NCBI GenBank assembly: GCA_021647505.1
Contig: JAKIUN010000034.1
Location: 1-37,921, forward strand
Reading direction: 5' to 3'
DNA: 37,921 nucleotides
DNA from: Gammaproteobacteria bacterium
GTDB lineage: Bacteria; Pseudomonadota; Gammaproteobacteria; SZUA-152
Part shown: positions 7,446-15,661 of the stretch, one piece after another
How positions within the stretch are numbered: position 1 is the first letter of the stretch
Layout: every line of letters starts with the position of its first letter
Position numbers and translations under genes: made by a program
The notes under the pieces: generated by a model
Databases searched by the model: none
What the model was told of the DNA's origin: nothing
Seen by the model: the letters and a program-made list of their open reading frames with translations, nothing else

Positions 7446-7850
7446 TTATCCTTGATCATTGTGCAGTCTCACGATGGATACGGTGGCGTTTTTATTGTCC
7501 ACGCCCCGGTATTTGATTTTTTCAAGCAGTAGATTTTCGATGCCTGTGTTGGCAGCCAGCATGGCGGCTGCTTCGGCAACGGCGGGGGTACCCATGTATT
7601 TGCGTACCACTTCGGAGGGGTTGGGTACTTCAACCGTGGACAGTTGTGCGGCTGAATAAAAATTCAGTGGCCAGCCATGCTCTGCTGAGAATGCCAGCAG
7701 GGCGGCTTCGTCATTTTTTTTATCGATGGTGGCCAGTGCATGGATGGCGTCACGCGCAAGGCCGGCTTCCTGTAATGCCAGGTCGACGGTGGTTTCCAGT
7801 GTTTGCTGCGAGGTGCCACGGTCACAGCCCATGCCCAGAATGACTTTCAT
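7446..7850 (-). CDS. cbiG: CbiG C-terminal domain protein (CobE-like)
   Basis: This 134-residue protein matches the C-terminal domain of CbiG, equivalent to stand-alone CobE: MKVILGMGCDRGTSQQTLE at the start, ALATIDKKNDEAALLAFSAEHGWPLNFYSA in the middle, then VEVPNPSEVVRKYMGTPAVAEAAAML. CbiG opens the delta-lactone of cobalt-precorrin-5A and releases acetaldehyde. Here the protein is split into two genes that overlap by 4 bases (7847-7850), so the halves are presumably made together and assemble. The precise role of this domain is not established from sequence. Confidence 0.92.
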   Translation of the reverse strand: MKVILGMGCDRGTSQQTLETTVDLALQEAGLARDAIHALATIDKKNDEAALLAFSAEHGWPLNFYSAAQLSTVEVPNPSEVVRKYMGTPAVAEAAAMLAANTGIENLLLEKIKYRGVDNKNATVSIVRLHNDQG

Positions 7851-8593
7851 GCCGGCTGGCCCTGCGGTGGCCGGTAAACCACCAGGCGTTCGTCGAGTTC
7901 CTGCCAGAGCGCCTGGGGAATTTCGCGCCGGGTCACCCAGAGTACCGCTTTGTGCCGTGCGAGATCGACATCATCCAGACAGTCGAACAGGTGGATGTTT
8001 TTCGGCAACGGGGTCGGCCGTGTCCACCAGTTCGTGGCGCCACACTCCTGCACGAAGGCGATGGGTTCTTCGTTGACGACGTGGGCGGAGACGCGGGTGA
8101 TATTGATTTTCGGCGCCTCGACCTGCCAGCCCAGTTCGCGGCCAAGGATGTCGACGGGAATGGTTTTGCCTACATCCGAGGCGGTGGTCAGCACCGGCGT
8201 GGCCTGTAATAGCCTGGCGAGTTGTTCCGCATAGGCATTGGCGCCGCCGACATGGCCGGACAGTACGGGGATGACGAATTTGGCCGCATCATCGATAACC
8301 AGGATGCCGGGATCTTCATCTTTGGATTTCAGGTGCGGTGCAATCAGGCGCACCACGGCGCCGAGTGAGACAAAAAACACGATCTGCTCATAGTCTGCAA
8401 ACAGGCCCGCCATCTGCGCACGCAGGGCGCCGCGATAGACCTTGATCGCGTTGGGCAGGTTTTGCAGGGTTTCGGCAAATTTCTCCGCGACAATGATTTC
8501 AGCTTCGGGCAAGCGTGGCGCCAATTTCGCGAGTTGGGCTGTACCATGTTTGGTAATGGCGACCATGCCGGTATGTGGGGTTTGAGTTGTCAT
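7847..8593 (-). CDS. cbiG: Cobalt-precorrin-5A hydrolase, N-terminal and central domains
   Basis: The 248 residues cover the N-terminal and central parts of CbiG. MVAITKHGTAQLAKLAPRLPEA starts the first domain. The central signature is IVFFVSLGAVVRLIAPHLKSKDEDPGILVIDD, then FVIPVLSGHVGGANAYAEQLARLL and TTASDVGKTIPVD. It carries the lactone-opening function; the C-terminal domain is the next gene. The presence of CbiG, with CbiD, marks the cobalt-early pathway. A 211-bp gap holding a long hairpin separates it from cbiL upstream, which is much longer than any other gap inside the operon. Confidence 0.94.
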   Translation of the reverse strand: MTTQTPHTGMVAITKHGTAQLAKLAPRLPEAEIIVAEKFAETLQNLPNAIKVYRGALRAQMAGLFADYEQIVFFVSLGAVVRLIAPHLKSKDEDPGILVIDDAAKFVIPVLSGHVGGANAYAEQLARLLQATPVLTTASDVGKTIPVDILGRELGWQVEAPKINITRVSAHVVNEEPIAFVQECGATNWWTRPTPLPKNIHLFDCLDDVDLARHKAVLWVTRREIPQALWQELDERLVVYRPPQGQPA

Positions 8594-8648
8594 GTGTATT
8601 TCTCTAGTTCTCCATCAAGGTACGCAACCGTTAAAGCGGGTGGATTGC

Positions 8649-8790
8649 AATGCCATTAAGTCAAGCCTGAGATCCTGCTTGTTGTAGGTTGGTGGTGAGC
8701 CTGCGAACCCCAACGAAGCCAACAATGTTGGGGTTCCTTCGTCACCGCCAACCTACAAAACAGTCGTGATTTTGTTAATTTAATGACATT
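8649..8790. repeat. REP/MITE-like long inverted repeat inside the cob operon
   Basis: The arms TTGTAGGTTGGTGGTGAG (8682-8699) and 8741-8758 are complementary with two mismatches. An inner pair GAACCCCAAC (8705-8714) and GTTGGGGTTC (8727-8736) is perfect. A further outer pair, AATGCCATTAA near 8649-8659 and TTAATGACATT near 8777-8788, also matches with one mismatch. Together they form a nested palindrome filling the 211-bp cbiL-cbiG gap. RNA from either strand would fold into a strong stem. There is no poly-U tract typical of a terminator. Confidence 0.8.
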
Positions 8791-8804
8791 GGGGTGGATT
8801 GGTT

Positions 8805-9575
8805 TTACGGACTCTGGGTTTCGGGGTTTTTCTTGCGGCAACCACGAATAACTTCACTACGTTCACGTTGAGGATTTTTTATGATCATCAGTGACAGGTA
8901 GTTGACCTTTTGTCCTTTCAGGGTGGCCAGGTCGTGGACGATGCGCTCTTCGGGTGAACCGGCTTTTTCGATAAAGCGGCTGTGTTCATGCAGACCATGG
9001 CCGTGCAGCAGGTCGATGATTTCATCGAGCAGGGGCTTGACCTTGAGCAGCACCAGCGTATCGAAGCGCGGTAACAGGTCGTCGATGACGGGCAGCCCGT
9101 AACCGGCCGGAATGATGGCCACGGTGTCATCGACATCGGCCAACGGCATCTGCAATTGGGCGGCGGCGGCGTTGAATGAGGTGACACCGGCGATGGTCTG
9201 TACCCTGGCCGCGCCATCAAGCGCCTTGAGCGTGCGGGCAAGGTGGCCGAAGGTGGAATAGGTGGAGGCATCACCCTCGACGAGGAAGGCGACGTCTTGT
9301 CCGTTTTTTAATATTTTGTGCACGGTTTGTGCCGCGTTGAACCAGTATTTAGCCAATTTTTCCGCGTCATGGGTCATGGGGAATACCAGGGCGGTATTGC
9401 CTGTGGGCAGTCTGAGGCCGCTGCGCAGGGCGATATCCAATGCATAACTGTCACTGTTTTTGTTGCGTACTGGATAGGCCCAAAAAATATTTTTCCGTTG
9501 CAGGGTGTCCCAGGCGTGGCGTGTGATGAGGCCGGGATCACCGGGGCCAAGGGAGACGCCGTAGAGTGTGCCCAT
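8805..9575 (-). CDS. cbiL: Cobalt-factor II/precorrin-2 C20-methyltransferase
   Basis: This tetrapyrrole methyltransferase (CobI/CbiL family) opens with the typical MGTLYGVSLGPGDPGLITRHAW. VAFLVEGDASTYSTFGHLARTL is the family active-site region, followed by IAGVTSFNAAAAQLQMPLA and LVLLKVKPLLDEII. It moves a methyl group from S-adenosylmethionine to C20. I chose the start at 9575 because GAGGAAAAG directly precedes that ATG and the protein then begins at the conserved MGTLYG; an upstream ATG at 9605 would add ten residues inside the cbiET end. The protein is 256 residues, close to the family norm. The C-terminus is rather polar and poorly conserved. Confidence 0.95.
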   Translation of the reverse strand: MGTLYGVSLGPGDPGLITRHAWDTLQRKNIFWAYPVRNKNSDSYALDIALRSGLRLPTGNTALVFPMTHDAEKLAKYWFNAAQTVHKILKNGQDVAFLVEGDASTYSTFGHLARTLKALDGAARVQTIAGVTSFNAAAAQLQMPLADVDDTVAIIPAGYGLPVIDDLLPRFDTLVLLKVKPLLDEIIDLLHGHGLHEHSRFIEKAGSPEERIVHDLATLKGQKVNYLSLMIIKNPQRERSEVIRGCRKKNPETQSP

Positions 9576-9582
9576 CTTTTCC

Positions 9583-10887
9583 TCAGTCATGTTGCGCGGC
9601 GTCATGGTCTGGCCGGGCCTGTGCCGAGACGATCCAGACCGGGTTCTCGGCTTGCAGGCGCTGCATGTGCAGGATGGGCTGGCTGCGGCTGGCTTGCAGT
9701 TGGGTCAGATCCCAGTTGGCATGCTGTTTTTTCAGGGTTTCCGTGGCGGTATGCAGGTTTTCCAGAGTGACGAAGTTCATCACCAGCCAGCCGCCCGGGT
9801 TGAGACGTTGCAGGCAAAGCCTGATCAGTTGTTCGAGTTCGCCGCCCGAGCCGCCAATAAAAACCGCATCCGGGTCTGGCCAGTCATCAAGATGCGCGGG
9901 CGCCCTGGCGTTAAATAACTTTAAGTTGTGAATGCCAAGGCGGGCCTTGTTTTGTTGCACGATGTCGGCATCGGCTGGGTTTTTTTCTATCGCATAGACA
10001 TAACCCGCCGGGCAGAGTTGTGCGGCTTCAAGGCCGACCGAGCCAGAGCCGGCACCGATGTCCCAGACGATGCTGCGGCGGGTGAGTTGCAGGCGGGCTA
10101 GTGACACGGCGCGCACTTCGCGTTTGGTGATCAGCCCTTTATCTGGTTTGCGCTGAGCATAACGCTCATCGTCAAGGCCGAAAAGCACGCGCTCTGCCCG
10201 CGGCGAACAGCGTTGCAAAATGACGATGTTCGGCTCGGGAAAGCTCATGCTGGCGGTGTCATTAATCGTTAATTGCCGGTGAATACTTTCTTCCGGCGTC
10301 AGTAACCGTGCGGCGACGGAGAGGCTAAACGCATCGGCCATACCTGTCTGTAACAACAGGCGGGCAATGCGCTCCGGGCCATTTTCCGGGCTGGTGAAAA
10401 TGGCCAGCAGGTCATGTTGCTGGCAGGCCGGCAGGAGGGGGTAAAGGCTATGGTCCCGGTCTGCCTGGTGATGCCATTCGCCGCTATCTTTTGTGTGCAC
10501 TGAGGCGATGTGCGCCGACTGCCAGGCAATGCCCAAACGGGCGCAAGCCAGTTGCAGCGTCGAGGTATTCGGTATAATTTCGCCGTGCTCGTTACCGATT
10601 TTGTCCAGCAGATAGCTTCCTATGCCGTGGCAAAGCGGGTCGCCGGTGGCGAGGACAACCACGGCGCGGTTTTCCCGTTGCGCCGCCGTAATCCAGCCGG
10701 GGATTTGCGCGAGCTTGCCGGTCAGGTCTTTTTGTTCTGCGCCGGCCTTGAAGGTGTCCTTGAACAGGGACAGGGTTCGATGGCCGCCAATGATGACATC
10801 GGCGGTTTCAATCGACGAGAGCGCCGCCGGATCGAGTCCTTCGATGCCGTTGTCGAGTACACCGATGATTCGGCAGGGCTCAGTCAT
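9583..10887 (-). CDS. cobL: Precorrin-6Y methyltransferase/decarboxylase, CbiE-CbiT fusion (CobL)
   Basis: This bifunctional enzyme of about 434 residues methylates C5 and C15 and removes the C12 acetate carboxyl group. The N-terminal half is CbiE-like: CRIIGVLDNGIEGL, ADVIIGGHRTLSLF, VVVLATGDPLCHGIGSYL and the central RVLFGLDDERYAQRKPDKGLITKREVRA hinge. The C-terminal CbiT half has a Rossmann SAM site, SIVWDIGAGSGSVGLEAAQLCPAG, then DAVFIGGSGGELEQLI and NPGGWLVMNFVTLEN. The start at 10887 (MTEPCRIIG) is chosen because it overlaps the cbiD end by 8 bases and starts the conserved fold; an upstream start at 10929 would lie deep inside cbiD. CbiE and CbiT are separate proteins in Salmonella but fused here. 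Confidence 0.95.
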   Translation of the reverse strand: MTEPCRIIGVLDNGIEGLDPAALSSIETADVIIGGHRTLSLFKDTFKAGAEQKDLTGKLAQIPGWITAAQRENRAVVVLATGDPLCHGIGSYLLDKIGNEHGEIIPNTSTLQLACARLGIAWQSAHIASVHTKDSGEWHHQADRDHSLYPLLPACQQHDLLAIFTSPENGPERIARLLLQTGMADAFSLSVAARLLTPEESIHRQLTINDTASMSFPEPNIVILQRCSPRAERVLFGLDDERYAQRKPDKGLITKREVRAVSLARLQLTRRSIVWDIGAGSGSVGLEAAQLCPAGYVYAIEKNPADADIVQQNKARLGIHNLKLFNARAPAHLDDWPDPDAVFIGGSGGELEQLIRLCLQRLNPGGWLVMNFVTLENLHTATETLKKQHANWDLTQLQASRSQPILHMQRLQAENPVWIVSAQARPDHDAAQHD

Positions 10888-11995
10888 GCAGCTCACCCTG
10901 CGTGATTTCGCCCAGTTTGTTGCCGTCAAAGTCGCAGATCAAAACCTTGATGTCGAAGCCACTCGGGTAACGGCGGCTCAGGGTTTCGATGACCTTGTTG
11001 CCCAGCACCTGATAGAACTCACCAAGCAGGCCGATCTCTTCCATGCGCTCACTGGCATAACGTGCCGTCTCGGCCTCACGGATGTCTTTGCAGATGCTTT
11101 CACTGGCGCCAATGCCCGCCGCAAGTTCTGCCAGCAAGCCGGTGTTCACGGCATTGCGGCCGGCATGGGTGATGGTTTCGCCCTGTGCCATCTTGGTCAG
11201 TTTGCCGACCATGCCGCCGATGATGACATGCGTGATGCCTTCTTTAATGACCGTATCCAGGGCATATTTGAGAAAGTCTCCCATTTGTACGAAGCAGGCG
11301 GGCGCCAGTTCCGGCAGTTCTTTTATCACGAATTTTTCCGTGCGGCCGCCGGTGGTCAGTACCACCGTATCCTGTCCCTGATTGGCGGCGACCTGTATGC
11401 CCTGGATCACGCTGTCACGGAAGGCGGCGGTGGAGTAGGGGTGCACGATGCCGGTGGTGCCGAGGATTGAGATGCCGCCGATGATGCCGAGCCGGGCATT
11501 GAGGGTTTTTTTCGCCATTTCTTCACCGCCGGGGACGGAGAGGGTGATTTCCAGGCCGTCGTGTTCCAGCAGGGGGCCTGCTACCAGGCGGACATTTTCT
11601 TCGATATTTTTGCGGGGTGTGCCGTTGATGGCCGGGCCACCAACTTCCAGTCCCAGCCCCCGCTGGGTGACGGTGCCGATGCCCTGGCCGCCTTTGATGA
11701 TGATTTCTTCCGCTTGTCCGGGTAAGCGGTTGATGTCGGCGGTCAGCGGGGCCTTGTCAGTGCAGTCCGGGTCATCGCCGGCATCCTTGATGACCACGGC
11801 ATGGGCGTGATTCTGGTCACAATAGCCATCGCTGACGGCGAACCGGACCCGTTGCCGGTTGGGTAGTTGGCACTCGACATCCGGAGGTACTTCACCCGTC
11901 AACAGGCCGAGCGCTGCGGCGCGCGCGGCGGCCGCAGAGCAGGCGCCGGTGGTAAAGCCCTTGCGGGTGCCTTTTTTCTTTTTTTGCATTGCCAC
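10880..11995 (-). CDS. cbiD: Cobalt-precorrin-5B C1-methyltransferase
   Basis: CbiD is specific to the cobalt-early corrin path and methylates C1. The 371-residue product has a lysine-rich N-terminus followed by the family signature RKGFTTGACSAAAARAAALGLL. Then come VIKDAGDDPDCTDKAPLTADI, GQGIGTVTQRGLGLEVGGPAINGTPR, GISILGTTGIVHPYSTAAFRDSV and THVIIGGMVGKLTKMAQG. The reading frame opens at a GTG (11995) with an ATG two codons later; either could be used. A short gap separates it from the end of cbiC, and it overlaps cobL by 8 bases. Confidence 0.96.
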   Translation of the reverse strand: MAMQKKKKGTRKGFTTGACSAAAARAAALGLLTGEVPPDVECQLPNRQRVRFAVSDGYCDQNHAHAVVIKDAGDDPDCTDKAPLTADINRLPGQAEEIIIKGGQGIGTVTQRGLGLEVGGPAINGTPRKNIEENVRLVAGPLLEHDGLEITLSVPGGEEMAKKTLNARLGIIGGISILGTTGIVHPYSTAAFRDSVIQGIQVAANQGQDTVVLTTGGRTEKFVIKELPELAPACFVQMGDFLKYALDTVIKEGITHVIIGGMVGKLTKMAQGETITHAGRNAVNTGLLAELAAGIGASESICKDIREAETARYASERMEEIGLLGEFYQVLGNKVIETLSRRYPSGFDIKVLICDFDGNKLGEITQGELHD

Positions 11996-12016
11996 GGCGT
12001 GTGACCGAAGGGGGCC

Positions 12017-12685
12017 TTATGCTTGTGCTTTTTGCTGTGCTTCGGCCAATGCCAGCAGGGCATGGATGGCGGAAACGACGAGGGTTGAGCCACCTTTGCG
12101 GCCTTGGGTGATGATCCAGGGGATCGTCGTCAGTTTACTGGTCATGTCCTTGGATTCTTCTGCCGAGACAAAGCCGACCGGCATGCCAACGATCAATGCG
12201 GGCTCGATACCGTCTTCACGAATCATGCGGTCTATTTCCAGTAGGGCGGTGGGTGCATTGCCGATGGCGATGATACTGCCATCGAGCAGCTGCTTTTTCC
12301 GTGCCTTGCGCATGGCCTGAACCGCTCGCGTGGTATTTTCCGCCTTGGCTTGCGCAATCACGTCTGTATCGGCGATGCAGTGATGGGTGGTGACGCCGAA
12401 GTGGGACAAGCGCGGTTGCGACAGGCCGACGCAGATCATTTCGACATCGGCAACGATGTTGGCGCCTTCGCCAATGGCCTTCAGCCCGGCCGGGACGGCG
12501 TCTGGGTGAAAGCGGGTCAGACCATTGAATTCAAAATCGGCCGTGGCATGGATCATGCGCCGCACGATCTGCCATTGATCGGCTGGATAGCTGTGTTCAG
12601 TGGTTTCCCTGTCAACGATGGCGAAGGAATCGTGTTCGATTTTCTGGCCCGCCCGGGTCAGCTGTTCGGTAACGCTATTATTCAT
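12017..12685 (-). CDS. cbiC: Precorrin-8X methylmutase
   Basis: CbiC/CobH moves the methyl group from C11 to C12, giving cobyrinic acid. The 222 residues contain the expected segments: IEHDSFAIVDRE near the start (catalytic His of the family), RMIHATADFEFNGLTRF, IVADVEMICVGL, IGNAPTALLEIDRMI, IVGMPVGFVSAEESK and PWIITQGRKGGSTLVVSAIHALL. The ATG overlaps the cbiX stop by 4 bases (ATGA), indicating translational coupling. Confidence 0.96.
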   Translation of the reverse strand: MNNSVTEQLTRAGQKIEHDSFAIVDRETTEHSYPADQWQIVRRMIHATADFEFNGLTRFHPDAVPAGLKAIGEGANIVADVEMICVGLSQPRLSHFGVTTHHCIADTDVIAQAKAENTTRAVQAMRKARKKQLLDGSIIAIGNAPTALLEIDRMIREDGIEPALIVGMPVGFVSAEESKDMTSKLTTIPWIITQGRKGGSTLVVSAIHALLALAEAQQKAQA

Positions 12686-13566
12686 GCCGCCACCCCGGAT
12701 TTGTTTTCATGATGCGGGTGGTCATGCGAGTGATCATGGTTGTGACCATGGCCATGGTCTTCGGCCAGCTGCCGGTAGTGACAACCATCACATTCCATCA
12801 TGCGGGTGGCCGGGGTTTCTCCGCGAGCTTCGTCGACGCGTTGATTGAGCAATGCATAGATTTCAGGTTCAAAACCAAAATAGCTGCCGTGGCCGAGGGC
12901 AATCTGCGGGTATTGTTGTTGCAGGCGTTTTACCTGGCGTTTGATGCGTTCGATGAGCGTGCCGGTGAACAGGTAGTAGGGCAGGATGGCGATCTGCGTC
13001 ATGCCCAGGGCCACCTGCTGCCGGATGACCGCCTCAAGGCGCGGATAGGTAATGCCGGTAAAGGCGATGTCTACATGCGTGTGATCGTTTTCATCGAACA
13101 GCCAGCGCGCCATTTTGGCGACTTCACCGTTGGCGATCCGATCCGAGGAGCCACGGCCCAGCAGGATCACGCCGGTGGTCTTTGGATCCGGCATGTCCAA
13201 TTGCGCCATGACCTTGCGCAGATTGCGTTGCAGGAGAGTAAAGATACTGTCATTGGCACCGAGGTGTGGCGCGTAAACAAACTCGACGCTGGTGTGTCGC
13301 CGGCGCGCTTCGTTGATGTGATGGGGGATCTCCATCTTTACATGACCCGCCGCATTCAGGATCAACGGCACCACAATGACTCGCTTGGCATGGCGGGCGG
13401 CGGTGTCCAGGCCCTCATCCAGAAGCACGTCGGCGAATTCGATGAAGCAGGTCTCGATCCGCCAGTGTGGATTCATTTTTTTCCATTGGGTGGAAAATTG
13501 CTTGATTTCATCGTTACCCGCCGGGTGACGCGAGCCGTGCCCGACCAGCAGTATGGAGGTGTTCAT
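12682..13566 (-). CDS. cbiX: Sirohydrochlorin cobaltochelatase, long CbiX
   Basis: CbiX inserts cobalt into sirohydrochlorin, the committing step of the cobalt-early route. The 294-residue protein begins MNTSILLVGHGSRHPAGNDEI, with the metal-site histidine in VGHGSR. It continues with IETCFIEFADVLLDEGL and VIVVPLILNAAGHVKMEIPHHI. A second half starts around VILLGRGSSDRIANGEV, then DIAFTGITYPRL and IAILPYYLFTGTLIERI, consistent with the two-domain long form. The C-terminus is strikingly His-rich (DHGHGHNHDHSHDHPHHE), a likely metal-binding or storage tail known in CbiX proteins. The start at 13566 overlaps the cbiF stop by 4 bases; the longer upstream frame would run into cbiF and is rejected. 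Confidence 0.95.
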   Translation of the reverse strand: MNTSILLVGHGSRHPAGNDEIKQFSTQWKKMNPHWRIETCFIEFADVLLDEGLDTAARHAKRVIVVPLILNAAGHVKMEIPHHINEARRRHTSVEFVYAPHLGANDSIFTLLQRNLRKVMAQLDMPDPKTTGVILLGRGSSDRIANGEVAKMARWLFDENDHTHVDIAFTGITYPRLEAVIRQQVALGMTQIAILPYYLFTGTLIERIKRQVKRLQQQYPQIALGHGSYFGFEPEIYALLNQRVDEARGETPATRMMECDGCHYRQLAEDHGHGHNHDHSHDHPHHENKSGVAA

Positions 13567-14372
13567 GAGGTAGTTTCCTGTTTCTTTTCGGCCTTGCGAA
13601 AACGGTGCGTGAAGTGCTTGTCGTAAAGCCTGGATTTTTTCAGTGCCGGCCACTGCCGTGCGCCGATGGTAGGGCTGGCGATGATCATGGCCTGGCTGTT
13701 GATATTTTCGGCCTGGCACTTTTCACGGATGGTGGCGATGGTGCCATGGACGATTTTTTCCTCGTCCGGCCAGCTGGCCTTGTGCACGACGAGTATTGGG
13801 GCGTCGGCATGCCAACCGGCCGCCAGGAGTTCACGTTGGACTTTTTTCAGCAAGGTCATGGAGAGGAAGATGCAGAGCGTGCACCGGTGCCGGGCGAGTG
13901 CCTGGAGTGATTCGCCTTCGGGCATGGGGGTACGGCCTGCGACGCGGGTGAGGATGACAGTTTGTGTGACTTCCGGCAGGGTCAAGCTTTCCACGCCGGC
14001 GGCGGCCGAGGCCATGGCCGACGAGACACCTGGCACGACGCCCACGTCGATGCCCTTGGCGTCCAGCGGTTGCACCATTTCGATGAGCGCGCCGTACAGG
14101 CCCGGGTCACCGGTTTGCAGACGCACCACGGTTTTGTTTTTGCCGGCCCTGGCGATCAGCCAGTCGGTAATGGCTTCCAGGGCCATGCCTTTGGAGTCCT
14201 GGATTTCACAGCCTTCCCGGGCCCAGCGCATGGCGGCCTCGGAAACCAGCGAGCCGGCAAACAGGATGGCATCGGCCCTGGCGATCAGACCCTGGCCCTT
14301 GATGGTCAGCAGCTCGGGGTCGCCGGGCCCGGCGCCAACGAACCAGACCTTGCCCGTTGGGGCGTCACTCAT
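13563..14372 (-). CDS. cbiF: Cobalt-precorrin-4 C11-methyltransferase
   Basis: CbiF (CobM) methylates C11. The 269-residue product has GKVWFVGAGPGDPELLTIKGQGL, ADAILFAGSLV, VVRLQTGDPGLYGALIEM, VPGVSSAMASAAA, LPEVTQTVILTRVAGRTPMP, and CIFLSMTLLKKVQRELLAAGW with APILVVHKASWPDEE, all in family order. The ATG overlaps the cbiA stop by 4 bases. Confidence 0.96.
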   Translation of the reverse strand: MSDAPTGKVWFVGAGPGDPELLTIKGQGLIARADAILFAGSLVSEAAMRWAREGCEIQDSKGMALEAITDWLIARAGKNKTVVRLQTGDPGLYGALIEMVQPLDAKGIDVGVVPGVSSAMASAAAGVESLTLPEVTQTVILTRVAGRTPMPEGESLQALARHRCTLCIFLSMTLLKKVQRELLAAGWHADAPILVVHKASWPDEEKIVHGTIATIREKCQAENINSQAMIIASPTIGARQWPALKKSRLYDKHFTHRFRKAEKKQETTS

Positions 14373-15661
14373 GGCGCGAACAAGCGTGCGCTTGCCTCCG
14401 GGTTGGAAGGAAAATACATGTGCAGATACGATGCATGCAGTCTGTCCTGCCGGTAAATGGCTTCACCACGGCCCCGTTTGCGCGTGCTTTTACTCATGAG
14501 CAGCGGGGGCAGCGGGGTGTCCAGTGTGGAATGATGAAAGGTATGACCGTGTATGACGCCTTCGGGCAGTTCTGCGCTGTGCATGCCGAGGTTGGCAAGG
14601 CGTTTCTGCATTTTGCCATGACCTTGCAGCAGGCCGACCATGTTTTGTGAGTGGCCTTCCCTGTCGGTGAGTGTTTCAAGCAGGTAGAGCATGCCGCCAC
14701 ACTCGGCGACGATGGGTTTGCCCTGTTGCTGGTGGGCCTTGATGGCGTCGTGCATGGCGGTGTTGTTGGCCAATGCCTCAAGATGCAGCTCGGGATAACC
14801 ACCGGGTAGATAAAGGCTGTCGGCAGCGGGCAGGCCGGTGTCTAGCAGGGGTGAGAAATAACACAGCTCGGCCCCCATTGCCTCCAGTAATTCGAGGTTG
14901 GCCCGGTAGATAAAGGCAAAGGCCGGGTCGCGTGCAACGGCAATGCGCTGGCCTTGCAGGGTTCTCGCGGGCCTGGCGTCGTCGGTCTGTGCAAAGGCGA
15001 TAGGCGTGGCTTGATAGTCGAAACCGGCATCCAAAAAATGCTGCTTTGCGGCATCGATACGGGTGTCCAGATCGGCGATTTCTTCTGCCTGTACCAGGCC
15101 CAGGTGGCGCGAGGGAAGTTCGCAGGCGGGGTCACGGCACAGTGCACCGATATAGGAGACCCCGTTCAGGCTCTCGGCGAGCATGTCACCGTGCCCTGCG
15201 CTGGCGACACGGTTGGCGATGACGCCGGCAAAGGGCAGGCCTTTGCGGTAATGGGCAAGGCCATGGGCGATGGCGCCAAAGGTCTGGGCCATGGCTGTGG
15301 CGTCGATGACGGCCACGATGGGGATGCCAAACCGTTCGGCCAAATCGGCGCTTGAAGTCGTGCCATCAAACAGGCCCATGACGCCTTCAATCAAAATGAG
15401 ATCGGCTTCGCAGGCCGCCTGGTACAACAATTGCCGGCAGTGGGTCTCGCCGCCCATCCACAGGTCGAGCTGATACACCGGCAGGCCGCTGGCCTGTTCA
15501 AGAATCATCGGGTCGAGAAAGTCGGGGCCGGTCTTGAACACGCGCACCGTTTTGCCCTGTTCGTGGTAAAGCCTTGCCAGTGCGGCGGTGATGGTGGTCT
15601 TGCCCTGACCCGAGGCCGGTGCGCTGATGAGCAGGGCGGGGCAATGCTTTATTGCGCTCAC
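14369..15661 (-). CDS. cbiA: Cobyrinic acid a,c-diamide synthase
   Basis: CbiA (CobB) is a glutamine- and ATP-dependent amidotransferase acting on the a and c side chains. The 430 residues show the P-loop-like SAPASGQGKTTITAALARLY at 13-32. The synthetase core includes FKTGPDFLDPMILEQASGLP, LILIEGVMGLFDG and GVIANRVASAGH. The glutaminase-type domain includes SLYLPGGYPELHLEAL and the nucleophile region IVAECGGMLYLLE, ending YLHMYFPSNPEA. It overlaps cobO and cbiF by 4 bases each. Confidence 0.96.
   Translation of the reverse strand: MSAIKHCPALLISAPASGQGKTTITAALARLYHEQGKTVRVFKTGPDFLDPMILEQASGLPVYQLDLWMGGETHCRQLLYQAACEADLILIEGVMGLFDGTTSSADLAERFGIPIVAVIDATAMAQTFGAIAHGLAHYRKGLPFAGVIANRVASAGHGDMLAESLNGVSYIGALCRDPACELPSRHLGLVQAEEIADLDTRIDAAKQHFLDAGFDYQATPIAFAQTDDARPARTLQGQRIAVARDPAFAFIYRANLELLEAMGAELCYFSPLLDTGLPAADSLYLPGGYPELHLEALANNTAMHDAIKAHQQQGKPIVAECGGMLYLLETLTDREGHSQNMVGLLQGHGKMQKRLANLGMHSAELPEGVIHGHTFHHSTLDTPLPPLLMSKSTRKRGRGEAIYRQDRLHASYLHMYFPSNPEASARLFAP

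Noticed and set aside
13567-13719. Longer upstream start for cbiX
   Set aside because: The extension would be translated from inside cbiF and resembles no chelatase sequence; the ATGA overlap at 13563-13566 gives a natural start.
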